A stretch of 64,000 nt of DNA from Trichaptum fuscoviolaceum (taxonomy: Eukaryota > Basidiomycota > Agaricomycetes > Hymenochaetales > Trichaptaceae). The notes under the pieces are model-generated. The model was not told the origin of the DNA and searched no databases. It saw only the letters and a list, made by a program, of their open reading frames with translations. Within the stretch, counting starts at the first letter, position 1, and every line of letters begins with the position of its first letter. The position numbers and the translations under genes are program-made. Below, piece after piece: positions 49,686-60,767 of the stretch. The stretch lies in NCBI GenBank assembly GCA_910574455.1, contig CAJSYZ010000004.1, forward strand, positions 4,722,599-4,786,598. Reading direction: 5' to 3'.

Positions 49686-50274
49686 CGACTTGGATGCAAC
49701 CTATAGTAGTACCTATTAGCAACTTGAAGTCGACTTTTGACTTACTTCGACTTTTGACTTACTAAGTTAGAACATGAATCCCCAGCCTCAGGCTGAAGCT
49801 GTCAACTTGAACTTGAAGTAGCACTGGCAGCGAATCGAGTTCGCCAAGGTGGACTCGCGTAGTAGGAGCTAGTAGTAGTCTACCTGGCAGATTTGCTAGT
49901 AGTACGGTAGAAGGCTGCGGCTGAGTGCCTTGACTCACTGACTGCCAGTTCCAGTGTCAGGCTTGCCGTCTCGGTCGCCGGAATCCGAGTCGGAGTGCAA
50001 CTTCAAGTTGAAGCCTGCCAGTGCCAGTCTGAGTGAGCCTGAGTGCCAGTGCCAGCGCCAGTGCCAGGTACCGCCGTGACTCAGGCTCGCTCACTGGCAC
50101 TCCGAGTCACTGCCAGCCTGAGTGCCAGTGGCAGGCTGGCAGTGGGCGTAAATTTTCCTTGAATAGGCGCCCTCATCTTCAACTTGAACTTTAACTTGCA
50201 CCTTTGACTCTGAGTCGACTCACCATCAATATTCATAGCACCTGCCAGTGTGCCCCTATTACTACTGCACAGGA
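49686..50274. other. Spacer with palindromic words between divergent genes
   Basis: 49935-50150 is dominated by GCCAGTGCCAGTCTGAG-type and CACTGGCACTCCGAGTCACTG words. 49735-49765 has a direct repeat of TTGACTTACT. 49860-49905 has AGTAGTAG-type words. It separates the minus-strand transposase from the plus-strand gene at 50275 and must contain both promoters, though none is recognisable. Confidence 0.6.
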
Positions 50275-53200
50275 ATGTTAACTCAAAGACAGACGCGGGC
50301 TAAGAATAGCGATCAGCATCCGGGAGCGGTAGTCAATAAGCTGCGAACACGTCGAACGAAAGAGGAGATATTGAGGGAGAAGGAAGGGAAGGAGAGAAGG
50401 AGAGAAGAACAGGCATCAAAGCGTGATGAGGCATTGAGGGAGAAGGAGGAGAAGGAAAAACAGAAGGAAGAACGGGCAGCTCTGCGCGAAGCTGCGGCAC
50501 AGCAAGCCGCGTATGCGAGAGAGAAGAGAAAAACTCATCGCGGAACAGAAACGGGCAGCGAAAGAACAAGAGGCATCTGAGAAGGTACGCAAGAAAAGAA
50601 CTGCAGCAGAGCAACAGGAAACAGCCATACTGGAGACGATGGAGCTTGAGAACAATTTGTCAAAGGCTCTTGACATTCGCACCCATATGGGCTCAACTGC
50701 ACCTAAGCTGGCTGGCACTGGCAAACGAGGGCGAAACAAGTCGAAAGGCGTCCCTGAAACTAGTGAGTCCTTATCTTCAAGTCAGTGACAGTCGAGTTAT
50801 GAGATATGGGCATAACAGGTTCAACGAACGATGAAAAAGACAGCTCTTGTGCAGCTGAAGACGGCGAACATTTAAAGATTCGTAAGTTGTTTGCCTTTAT
50901 GACTTTAGACTCCAAGGGTGACCACTTTAACTCACATTATGATGCAGCTAACTCCGATGCGCCCAACAGAGCGCGCGCAAAGAAAGTTAGGAAAAAGGAT
51001 ACCAGAGGTGCACTTCCTTTCCGTACTCGCGTGCAGGGTGCAAAGGGTTCAAATAGTGCCATAAGTGGCACCGGATACATAGTACGCTTGCAGGACAAAA
51101 CAGCAGTCTTTCTGGTGAGGATACAGACATGATAGAGTCGCCCAATACGTCGAAGCAGAACGATAGGACAAAGCGACCTGTTAGGGCACTTCGCAACACA
51201 GATGGATCCACATTCTTCGGCGGAGAGGGCAGAAACCCTGAGGTCGCAGGGACAGAGGAGATCGACTTGTGAGTTTTAAGTCGTACTACTACTCAACCGT
51301 TGGCATCATAGTAAGAAAGATCAATTTCAAACAAATTCAAGTTGATAGTAAGTGTGAAGCTTGATTTAGACTCAGCTACTTGAAGCTTATCCGACATCGT
51401 ACTACAGATTAGTATTACTACTACTAACTTGAGCCTGAGTGCGCCTGGCGACACCGTGCCAGTGACCGGCTTGACCGGCGCGCGGCGGTGCCACACTCAG
51501 GTTGGCACTTAACTGTGACCCCGAGATGCCACCCGGGTTGGCAAGTTGCAGCTTCTTCACTTATAATGCTCACATTCTTATCTTTATTACAAGTTGTGAG
51601 CCTGGCTGACACAAGGAAAAACTAGGCTCCCCGTCTCGGCGCAAGACGATGCGAACTTTAGTCCTTGGGAGGATGAAGGAGTGACAGTAACCCTCACGAG
51701 TTTCCAAGGTGTAAAGAATAGCTCAGCTAGCGAACGACAGACGGCACATCTTGTTGACTCCGACACTGATATTGTGAGTTGGATGGAGCATTAATTAGAC
51801 TGGCAGAGGAAATCTTAATATTTTGATTGTGCGTTTAATTAGGACGTGAGTAGACTGACAATACCGACCCAAGCCAATGTAAGTGCCGCTTATACTTCAA
51901 AGAAATCGTTTGATTCACAATAACTATACGTCGGTGGAGTCTCATGCACAACGATGGCTATCTAACAATTTTTCTGTATCGTAACAGGATGGAGCTAGCA
52001 GCAAATTGAAGAAAAGGAAGCTATCCCGCGATACTCTCTCCGAGTTGCAGGCTCATATAACACTGGTAAGCGGCTTCATAATCTCCTGTTTCGTTCAAGC
52101 TACTTATTTTTCTTTCTTTATGCACTGGAGAAGAAGAATATCAAGGGACAATCGGGCATTCAGGTGAGTTCTACACAACAAAGCATGGACTTGGTGCCAT
52201 ACTTTGTTGTGGCCTCCGGCGTCGAATATACTTCCTTCATTACTTACCAAATTGTACTCTGAATAGGGCGCGAGCATGACGAACATCGTCAACTCCCAAC
52301 TCGATGTATTGGTAAGTTTATTCTGCTTTTAATCCTCACCCGTATACTCATCTATTTTCCCGTCAGGACGGTATTTCTGTTGAGGGTCATAGGGGGCAGT
52401 CTCCAGCGTCGCATCTACAGATACAGGTATGTGTAGGCATCGACACTCATTAGGATTACTTTTGGTGCCCCTTTCTTTGGCAAGTATCTGGATGTCCACT
52501 AAACCTTGTTTATGTGTAGGACAGCATGATTGTGAATAATAAGAAGAGGAAGTCGCCGCCTGACTCAAACTCACATATCGATGTGGTAATTCGTACTCTT
52601 CCACCCAATTTCAAAAGCACTTCCTTACTATCTAAAACAGGCTAGCATGAACGTGTATATGAAGAAGCCTCCATCCCAGGCTGCCTCAACAGTTAGTGTC
52701 AATCACATCTAATTTCCATTTCATATTGTTTTCTGATCAAGCGACAAGGACTTAAATACTGCTAAGGAGAGTGAACCGCAAGACAGTCATTCTCAGGCTG
52801 ATATACTGGTATTTAATTCTCTTCGAGCTTCCCTTGGTAAGAACTCCTCTAATTGCTACAGATGAAATCTACTACCTCTGTTCGCAATCTGAAGAGGTCA
52901 CTGGCGGTTCATGCACATCATATTGCAAGTGTGAGCTAATTGCTGCAATTGATTCGGTACTTATTCTCGGTTCTTCTGACAGGCAAGTGGTCGTGAGGCG
53001 TCGCCAACACCACAAGCACAATCACCTGCGATGACGACAGTATCCTTCAGTCCCAAACCCAAAGTGCTCGCAACCAAGGCTCATCTTGGTCATCGCAAAG
53101 TCTCTCGGACTACTAGCTCTGTGCGTTGATCCATTCATGTTTGTGACATGCATCCACTAACTTGCTCACATGCAGACATCTGTAGGACTTGAGGATAAGG

Positions 53201-54323
53201 ATAGAAATAGTAAAGGAAGGGAGGGATCCCGCGCTCTCGGCAAAAAAAGGGCAACGAATCAGTGTCTTCCTCCCGGAACTCAGGCTGGCTGGACTCATAT
53301 TCTTCTGCCTTCGCTGTATCGCGCAGTCGGAAAGTCCACAACTCCATGGCAAAACCCAGACAATAAGTCCATCGGAACACTGTGGGGGAAAGTATTTGAT
53401 TCTGTCGAACTTAGTTACGACACACAATTGGCCGACATCTGTTCTTTAGTTGAGTCATCCCTATTTGTCTTACATCGGCCATACTGAATCAGGTATGATC
53501 TATTCTGTAGGCAGCCCAGAGATGCTCTGATAGTTGGCGGAAGAAATTGTTTGAGAAAGCCGCAGTCAATTTTGAGTTTCGTCGGCAACGAGCGTTCTAA
53601 GTCAGTGGAGACCGAAGAAATTGTGAAGATGTTGCAGACGATGGTCGACAAGAAGAAAGCTGAACCATTCCTCTGGGAACGCTGGCATAGTATGGAAAGG
53701 GTGTGTGAGATTTCACTCAATGTCACCCTTCGAGTCCGTGCATTGACTATGAATGTACACAGAAGCAAGGATTGTTCTGCTCTGACCTCGTAGTCTCAGT
53801 GTTGTCCGTGCACATTGTCTTGGCCCTGGGTCGGCATAAAGTATTGGACAAGAACACAATAGGAAAGCCTATAGGTGCCCTCGCCCTTGCGGCAACAGCG
53901 GTATCTATCTACTTCAGTACTTGCAGTGGCTTTATTCACTGAATCTCTCATGGACAGGTCAAAGTTGCAATCGATAAGCAGGTAGCCCGGTTGCAAAATA
54001 TCAAAGAAGAGCTTGGTGGTGCTGAGTGGTACTTCACTAGTGCTCTGTGGCAGCCTCATACGGACGACTATGTCAACTTATTGTCAAATTCCTCGTTTTT
54101 CACTGAATCAAACTGGGAGAAGGTTCGGTCCCGCATAGAAGCTTACAACTCCGTTGAAGATGTCAATGCGGGAAGGAACGCCGAACTTGTTGGATCGGGT
54201 GTCACTGGCAGGGATTTCTCCCTATATATCGACGTTGGAGACGCGGATGCGAGCGGCGAGTATACACATGGTGAGGGCCAGTCCTACCAGACATTTCATT
54301 CAATCATATACAGCATTTGCTGA
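50275..54323 (+). CDS. Multi-exon protein with micro-exons, Agaricomycete-specific type
   Basis: ATG at 50275 (MLTQRQTRAKNSDQHPGAVV), then a Lys/Glu/Arg-rich coiled coil (REKEEKEKQKEERAALREAA). Exons: 50275-50762 (frame change near 50510), 50819-50881, 50948-51046, 51094-51268, 51626-51773, then ten phase-0 exons of 36, 78, 33, 45, 60, 66, 51, 42, 69 and 138 nt (51843-53120), 53176-53466, 53511-53700 (second frame change near 53600), 53763-53900 and 53958 onward. The C-terminal half has WTHILLPSLYRAVG and GALALAATA. The HPG-containing start with the LPSLYRA and ALALAATAV motifs matches, from memory and unverified, a large uncharacterised family of mushroom proteins, perhaps transposon-associated. 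The frame ends at a TGA inside sequence of the following palindromic element. Confidence 0.65.
51269..51625 (+). other. 357-nt intron built of palindromic words
   Basis: The donor is GTGAGT at 51269 and the acceptor aaactag ends at 51625, restoring the frame. It is about six times longer than its neighbours. Inside are TACTACTACT, AATTCAAGTTG, TTACTACTACTAACTTGAG and GTGCCAGTGACCGG-like words, so the spacer vocabulary has entered an intron. Confidence 0.65.
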
Positions 54324-54378
54324 ATGGATCAAAACATCTCATTCAATGAGGTACAGCGCTTGCTGAGTGGAATAGGAG

Positions 54379-57110
54379 ATTTCATTGAATGAGGATCAGT
54401 GTTGCTGTAGAACAGTTATTGCATCAGCTACAGCAAATGCTGTGTGACTGATTGAATGAAATTACAGCCTTGCTGAAGCTGATGAAGTAAATACACACCT
54501 GAGGAAATACTAGGTCTGCTATACCAATTGGGAATATACTACTGGATAATAGATAATGCAATTGCATACCCACCGCTTTTTTGGGTTAATTATAGCTTTC
54601 AGGCACTTCTGATTGACAGTATGCTGTTATAAATTAGAATTTCATAATTTCTGCCCATTTTGAGATATGAGGCACACCAGGGTCCAGGACCCTGAGGTCC
54701 AGATCACTTGGTGCCTGCTACCGCTTTAGAGTGAGTCGTGGGAATAAATTCAAATTAGCCTTTGCAGGCCCTACAGGCCTTTAAAAATAGCGCAAAAATA
54801 GCCCAAAAAATCAGAAAATAATCCTGGGCACTGCCGCTTTGCCCTAGCGTGGGAACTACGCTTCTGGGCGACCATATTAGGCTACCAGGGTGCTCTGGGC
54901 CCCACTGGGCCCTTCCAAAAGCGGTAAAAATCATCATAAAATAGATAATTATATTCATTTGCCCCTGCATATATGCAGGCTTCCCCTGGGCCAACCAGCA
55001 GCAAATAAAATGTACAAAAATCATAATATATTAGTGGAAGCACATTTTAGATGAATTACATAGCTAAATATGGTAATACTAGCTGGGAACATATAGAACA
55101 GCTTAACATGTTCTATTTATAATGCTAATCAAATGGGGCTCATTGCACCACATTATAATACCTCCGGCATGCAATTTTTGATGGGATACCAATGGGACGT
55201 ACTAGAAGAGTTGAATCGGGCTTTGACGGCGCCAAAATACCCATTTTTCATATTGTTACAAATTATTCTTTTATTTAAATGTTATTTCTGTTACAGCACT
55301 TCTACTGCACGTAAAGGCATGTATAAATAGTCAAAATGGTACAGAACAACAAGGAGAACAATAATATGAGCTTAGAATAGCTACGCGGGGGCTATATATA
55401 GCTCTAGCACACTAACTATTTTCGGAGTGCATGCAATTATTGTTCCTCTCTCATATGCATATACAGATACTATGTATGTGTGTTAATAACTTCAAATGAC
55501 TCTTTATATATGCTTCTTACGTTGTACAAGTTTCACGGCAATCGGAGCTCATTTCAAATTAATATAAGGCATACAATTTTCGGAAAGAATGGTTAATTTT
55601 AATTTATCGGGAGGGTTATGGGTCAGGCACATAGTGCCAAACATTCACTATATGTATCCTAAACATAATACAAATGCATGTTTGGGATGCAGGTGTAAAC
55701 TGTAAGTTATATGTGTTTCTGACATAGCATGTATATTCTGATATCACACATAGCATATTACCCTACAATGTTGGATATGACTTCCCCATTCCAATGACAT
55801 CCCAAACATGCATTTGTATTATGTTTAGGATACATATAGTGAATGTTTGGCACTATGTGCCTGACCCATAACCCTCCCGATAAATTAAAATTAACCATTC
55901 TTTCCGAAAATTGTATGCCTTATATTAATTTGAAATGAGCTCCGATTGCCGTGAAACTTCGTACAACGTAAGAAGCATATATAAAGAGTCATTTGAAGTT
56001 ATTAACACACATACATAGTATCTGTATATGCATATGAGAGAGGAACAATAATTGCATGCACTCCGAAAATAGTTAGTGTGCTAGAGCTATATATAGCCCC
56101 CGCGTAGCTATTCTAAGCTCATATTATTGTTCTCCTTGTTGTTCTGTACCATTTTGACTATTTATACATGCCTTTACGTGCAGTAGAAGTGCTGTAACAG
56201 AAATAACATTTAAATAAAAGAATAATTTGTAACAATATGAAAAATGGGTATTTTGGCGCCGTCAAAGCCCGATTCAACTCTTCTAGTACGTCCCATTGGT
56301 ATCCCATCAAAAATTGCATGCCGGAGGTATTATAATGTGGTGCAATGAGCCCCATTTGATTAGCATTATAAATAGAACATGTTAAGCTGTTCTATACATG
56401 TTCCCAGCTAGTATTACCATATTTAGCTATGTAATTCATCTAAAATGTGCTTCCACTAATATATTATGATTTTTGTACATTTTATTTGCTGCTGGTTGGC
56501 CCAGGGGAAGCCTGCATATATGCAGGGGCAAATGAATATAATTATCTATTTTATGATGATTTTTACCGCTTTTGGAAGGGCCCAGTGGGGCCCAGAGCAC
56601 CCTGGTAGCCTAATATGGTCGCCCAGAAGCGTAGTTCCCACGCTAGGGCAAAGCGGCAGTGCCCAGGATTATTTTCTGATTTTTTGGCTATTTTTGCGCT
56701 ATTTTTAAAGGCCTGTAGGGCCTGCAAAGGCTAATTTGAATTTATTCCCACGACTCACTCTAAAGCGGTAGCAGGCACCAAGTGATCTGGACCTCAGGGT
56801 CCTGGACCCTGGTGTGCCTCATATCTCAAAATGGGCAGAAATTATGAAATTCTAATTTATAACAGCATACTGTCAATCAGAAGTGCCTGAAAGCTATAAT
56901 TAACCCAAAAAAGCGGTGGGTATGCAATTGCATTATCTATTATCCAGTAGTATATTCCCAATTGGTATAGCAGACCTAGTATTTCCTCAGGTGTGCATTT
57001 ACTTCATCAGCTTCAGCAAGGCTGTAATTTCATTCAATCAGTCACACAGCATTTGCTGTAGCTGATGCAATAACTGTTCTACAGCAACGCTGATCCTCAT
57101 TCAATGAAAT
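54379..57110. mobile_element. Near-perfect 2.7-kb palindrome (fold-back element)
   Basis: The left arm 54379-55689 is the reverse complement of the right arm 55798-57110, with a 108-bp unique spacer 55690-55797. I counted about five small differences: one base near 54401, one near 54490, a one-base indel near 54807, a 2-nt indel near 55091, and a change near 55526. The outer end reads ATTTCATTGAATGAGGATCA. Subterminal sequence is repeated outside the left arm (54291-54378) with CAGCATTTGCTGAATGG and CATTCAATGAGG words, so the true left end may be near 54290. I found no certain target-site duplication and no transposase. The arms contain mirrored 65-codon ORFs with no features. It may be two head-to-head copies of a non-autonomous element or a single fold-back element. 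Confidence 0.9.
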
Positions 57111-57639
57111 GGCTGGCAGCAGTGTGAGGGCGCTAATAGAAGTGGTAAGTGCAAGGAGAGAAACGAAGACAAGGATAATGACGGCGAAGAAGTTGAGGAT
57201 TTCAAGGAGAGGGAGGACGACATGGAGGACGAGGGTGTGTCTGGCGAGGGAGACGAGGACAAGGATCAGGATGAGGACAATGACGATGAAGAGGACAAGG
57301 ATCAGGATCGGGATAAGAACAAGGATGCGGACGAGGTTCTTAGCGTGGGTGATGGATTCAGTGGAGGCTCTGAGGGCGAGGCGAATGACGCAGACAAAAG
57401 GGCGGGGAAGGCGAAGGCGATCGCGAGGACGACGAGGGTTCATTATGGGATTCGGCTACGGACGGCGCAGACTTTTAAGAGCAGGTCGATCACTGGTGAG
57501 CTTTGGCTTTAACCATCCCGCCACTGTATTCAAACACTTACTATCATCAACTTGCAGTGGCCTTCGTTCTCTGAGTATGCCGAGGAACAGGCAGAAGTGG
57601 CGAAATACGATCTGGATCAGGATGCCGTGGTGTAGTTAC
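57111..57639 (+). CDS. Acidic C-terminal exons, possible tail of the interrupted gene
   Basis: Right of the palindrome a frame from about 57151 to 57495 encodes a highly acidic Asp/Glu/Lys repeat (DEDKDQDEDNDDEEDKDQDR). A clean intron-like block follows (ggtgagctttgg ... cttgcag, 57496-57557), then an exon reading WPSFSEYAEEQAEVAKYD to a TAG at about 57635. The phases of the two do not match as drawn, so another splice site or an indel is missing. A competing 177-codon Arg-rich frame covers the same bases but looks like the shadow of the acidic frame. Whether this is the 3' end of the 50275 gene, cut by the palindrome, or a separate gene is not settled. Confidence 0.4.
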
Positions 57640-58670
57640 TGAGGGACACTGAGGCACTGATTTCTACTTATCTGTCTTAAATTACTTGTGGAATGAACCA
57701 ATACTGGAACCTCTTAGTACGCACTTACACGCTTGGGTACTGCAAACCTACAGACGAAAAAGTCTACTTATATGATTAAATGCTGAATTACTTATGGAAT
57801 GAACTACTTGAACGTCTTACACACTTTTACTCTTGAGCACTGCAATTAAACTGCCAGAATAAATTCTTCTGATATGCTTGAATGCTGGAGACTGAGGCAC
57901 TGAGAGCACTGATTTCAGTTGACGGCACTGAATTCAGTAAGCCCCTTCCTGAATAATGAAACCACATGCCTGAAATCAGTAAATCAGTAGAATTTTACTT
58001 CCCAGGGCTTCAGAGGACTTAAGGCCGGTTAAGTAGCCGTAAGCAAAAAAGAAGATTCCCTGATGAATGACTGTAACTGTGAGCTCAGCGTCCTAATTGC
58101 GATCCTTTTCTTTCTGTTTTCTGCTTTAGTACACTGGCATGTAAACAGCTTCAAGGTTATCTAATTTGCTCCAAATCTCTATGATGATTTCGATTTACAT
58201 AACGAAATAGAAACATGTAAAGTACATGAATGTATTCGCATGATCCTTGCGAAGTAACTTTTACTAAGTACACACGAGAAGGGTACAGCCTAAATGAGCG
58301 TAAGTCATGGTTAGTGCCAGTGCATAACTTGAATTTAGGGCAACATAAGTATTTGGCCTGAGAAGGACTCGGACCGAAAGATACTGCGGCATATTTCGGA
58401 CGAGCCTCGTGTACATACATCGATTGACACGGCCCCGGCATCCCAAGACTGTACTTTCTTGTTCCCAGCAGAGTATAAAAGGTATCAAGGTTTGATGGAA
58501 ATCGATGTTTTCTGTAATAAATGGACGTCGGAATGCGCATCAGTCGGGCGTGATACTGCGGCTGCCCGAGGAATTAGATTTCCTAGGCGCTTGACTCCCA
58601 GCTCTGAACTGCCTGATATCATCCGCCAGCCTGAGCGAGTGGTCAGTTGCCTCAGGCCTTCCTGAGAGGA
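57640..58670. other. Intergenic, degenerate short repeats, no gene supported
   Basis: 57640-58000 contains degenerate direct repeats (TACTTATGGAATGAAC-type near 57685 and 57790; GAGGCACTGA near 57648 and 57893; CACTGATTTCAGTTGAC). ORFs on the minus strand at 58157-58540 have no recognisable content. The promoter of gene B should lie near 58500-58670. Confidence 0.45.
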
Positions 58671-59954
58671 ATGGATAAGAATTCGAACGGTATCCGACTC
58701 GACCTTCCGGGTCAGCGAGACACAAAGAGGCATCGCAAGCTAGCGTTGGCTAAGGAGGTCTTTATCATATCGAAGAAGGTTGTCGCAGCAGCGCCCTTCG
58801 TCGGCTCGCAGCTTGAAGCTCTTATCAATGTCGCCGAGCACATCATTGCGGAAGTCGAGGTTTGCCCGCTTGCAGTGCTAGCTTACCTTTAAACACATAC
58901 TCATATGCTCGTAGAGAAATCACCGGGAGCGTGAGGCGGAGAGACAATTGGCCTTGCATGTGTGCCAGGTAATCCAGAGGATCGCAAAATTACTGGACGA
59001 TCGCGACATTGAGGATGCACCTTCATTAAAGGAGGATCTTGAAGATGCACTTCCGTAAGAGCGACGTTTTGTCGGATAACGAGGATGCAGTGCTGAGCTA
59101 CTTCCAAACCAGTATCTTCCAAACGATACACCGGGTTCTTATCTTCCGGGCAAAACAAAGTCTACGAATGCGCTTCCGGATAGGGTCTGGGTCAGATGAA
59201 CTCTCTAGTCTTTCAACACAACTGGATAGAATTATGATTAACATGACGGTTAGTGATCTTGAAGGAGGTCCGTGGAGGACTCATTGATCGTTGCATTGTT
59301 GCATTCTTTCTAGTTCAGTAGCACAGCGCGAACCGAGATCGCTACTCGAAAGCTATTGAGGGCCAACAGTCGGGCACCAGAGAACATTGCACCTCCATAT
59401 TCGAAAAACGAAGCGACAGAAGTACATGCTAGTGAGATGTCAGGAAAGAGGGCCAGTAAACGTCATAGAAGTCCGTCGGAGGATGAAGAGACTAGCCATA
59501 CAAAGCGGAGAACCAACGGTGCATTCATAGACATGCATCAGCATAGGCCAGAAGACGCTTCCACGTCTGCCGTGGAGGCTTACGAAGCAGTGACGGTTCA
59601 TCTCGAATCCATCAAAAGGGTAGATGGGTCTGTTGAGCAGTCTGCTGAAATCAAAGTTCAGGTCGGACGGCCAGAAGAATCCGTCAGCATTATCTCTGAG
59701 GGGGTGAGTGAATTCGCTCCAAACGAGGGAAATGGAACCTTTACTTACCAATTTCCTACCAGGATGAGAAATCATCAGGTCATAACGAGAGAGGACGAGT
59801 CGATCCAGGCGTTCACAGACGCAAACGAAGCAGCCTCTCTCCAAGGAGATCACAAGCTCACGGAGCATCCGACATCACGAAAAGGAAGAAAGTGGGACTA
59901 AGCGCCATTAGTCGGCGTCTAGGGCTGTTTAAAGAGCGAAGGCAGGCGAAGTAG
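58671..59954 (+). CDS. Gene B: helical-bundle protein with basic tail, 348 aa
   Basis: Exons 58671-58859, 58915-59054, 59113-59248, 59314-59703 and 59763-59954 (1047 nt) join in frame; introns 55-65 nt. The third acceptor (59112) was chosen because it gives the same exon length and phase as gene C. The conserved block VAAAPFVGSQLEALINVAEH is followed after the first intron by HREREAERQLALHVCQ and after the second by IHRVLIFRAKQSLRMRF. The second half is disordered and charged (KRASKRHRSPSEDEE), ending with RRKRSSLSPRRS and a basic helix (RLGLFKERRQAK). As in genes A and C, the N-terminal domain is reminiscent of MLKL/HeLo-like bundles. Relative to A and C there are nine extra residues at the N-terminus. 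Confidence 0.8.
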
Positions 59955-59994
59955 CTTGTTCACCAACGTTGTTACATTACCCAGGCTGTACGTG

Positions 59995-60410
59995 TCATTT
60001 CCCTAGATTTATGCATACGGTCTGGCGCACAGCATCACTATTTTTCTGCCATATAGACCCGAGGAAACTGAACAGTCTTTCTGTGATTTCAAGTAAGACT
60101 TTTCGAGAACAAACTGGTGGTGCTGTGAATAATTATTATCGTGTACCATACACATATTGAACTTACTTGAGGTCCGTGAGTAGCGAAGGTTTGATAAGAT
60201 CGCATGACAAGCCTTCAGATTCTCCATAGACTTGCTGTACAGACGTTCCCAAGTTCCGTGGTTCCACATCGCCTCGGTCAAGTGTCCAACACATACACGC
60301 AGAGGGACCGCGACGAGGCAATGAATAGGATCACTTGAAAGAAGCTGTGCCTGCCAGACGAAGGCATGAATGTTCCAGGGCGCTGCCAGGGAGAAGCAAA
60401 CTATGGACAT
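59995..60410 (-). CDS. Hypothetical small protein, 123 aa, convergent to gene B
   Basis: Minus-strand exons 60410-60167 and 60122-59995 are separated by a 44-nt intron with GTAAGT donor and TTCACAG acceptor. Together they are 372 nt, an exact multiple of three ending in TGA. The product is mixed hydrophobic and basic (WNHGTWERLYSKSMENLKAC, VLLEITERLFSFLGSIW). It might be the C-terminal remnant of a larger gene, since an acceptor-like CATAG overlaps the ATG. No family is recognised. The stop lies about 40 bp from that of gene B on the other strand, so the two transcripts overlap at their 3' ends. Confidence 0.35.
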
Positions 60411-60767
60411 AGTAGGAGGCAGGCTGACCTTTAGCGCGCGTCTAATTCCTATTTTAATATGTGCACAGCATTCTTGGTGCCAGGGAGAGGGTCGTGTTCA
60501 ACACGCGCTGATTGAAACCGCGTTTTTAAAGCTCTTTGTCGGTGTCATCTAAGAGGCGATAAGATTCAAAGCTTAACGGTTGACCGGGTTACCGGCTTAT
60601 TAAAGGAAGTGGTAGCCTGTGACTTCACTTTTAGCAGCACCACGCACCGTAGTGGCCCTTTGGGTCAAAGGATTTAACCTTGCTCCAATTGCTTCGAAAG
60701 GCAGAGTTTCCTCCCCAACTGCACTCTTGAAATCCCGAAAGTCGTTTCGCCTCTTACCATAACCAAA
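60411..60767. other. Intergenic upstream of gene C
   Basis: No gene is seen. Candidate promoter of gene C; a CT-rich stretch and CCAAAATGCCCG directly precede or include its start, a good fungal start context. Confidence 0.4.

Noticed and set aside
55133..56355. Mirrored 65-codon ORFs in the palindrome arms as real proteins
   Set aside because: They are the same sequence read from both arms, short, without motifs, and AT-rich like their surroundings.
57109..57642. 177-codon Arg-rich plus-strand ORF
   Set aside because: It is the shifted reading of an acidic GAC/GAG/AAG repeat. The acidic frame has better codon pattern and an intron-like boundary.
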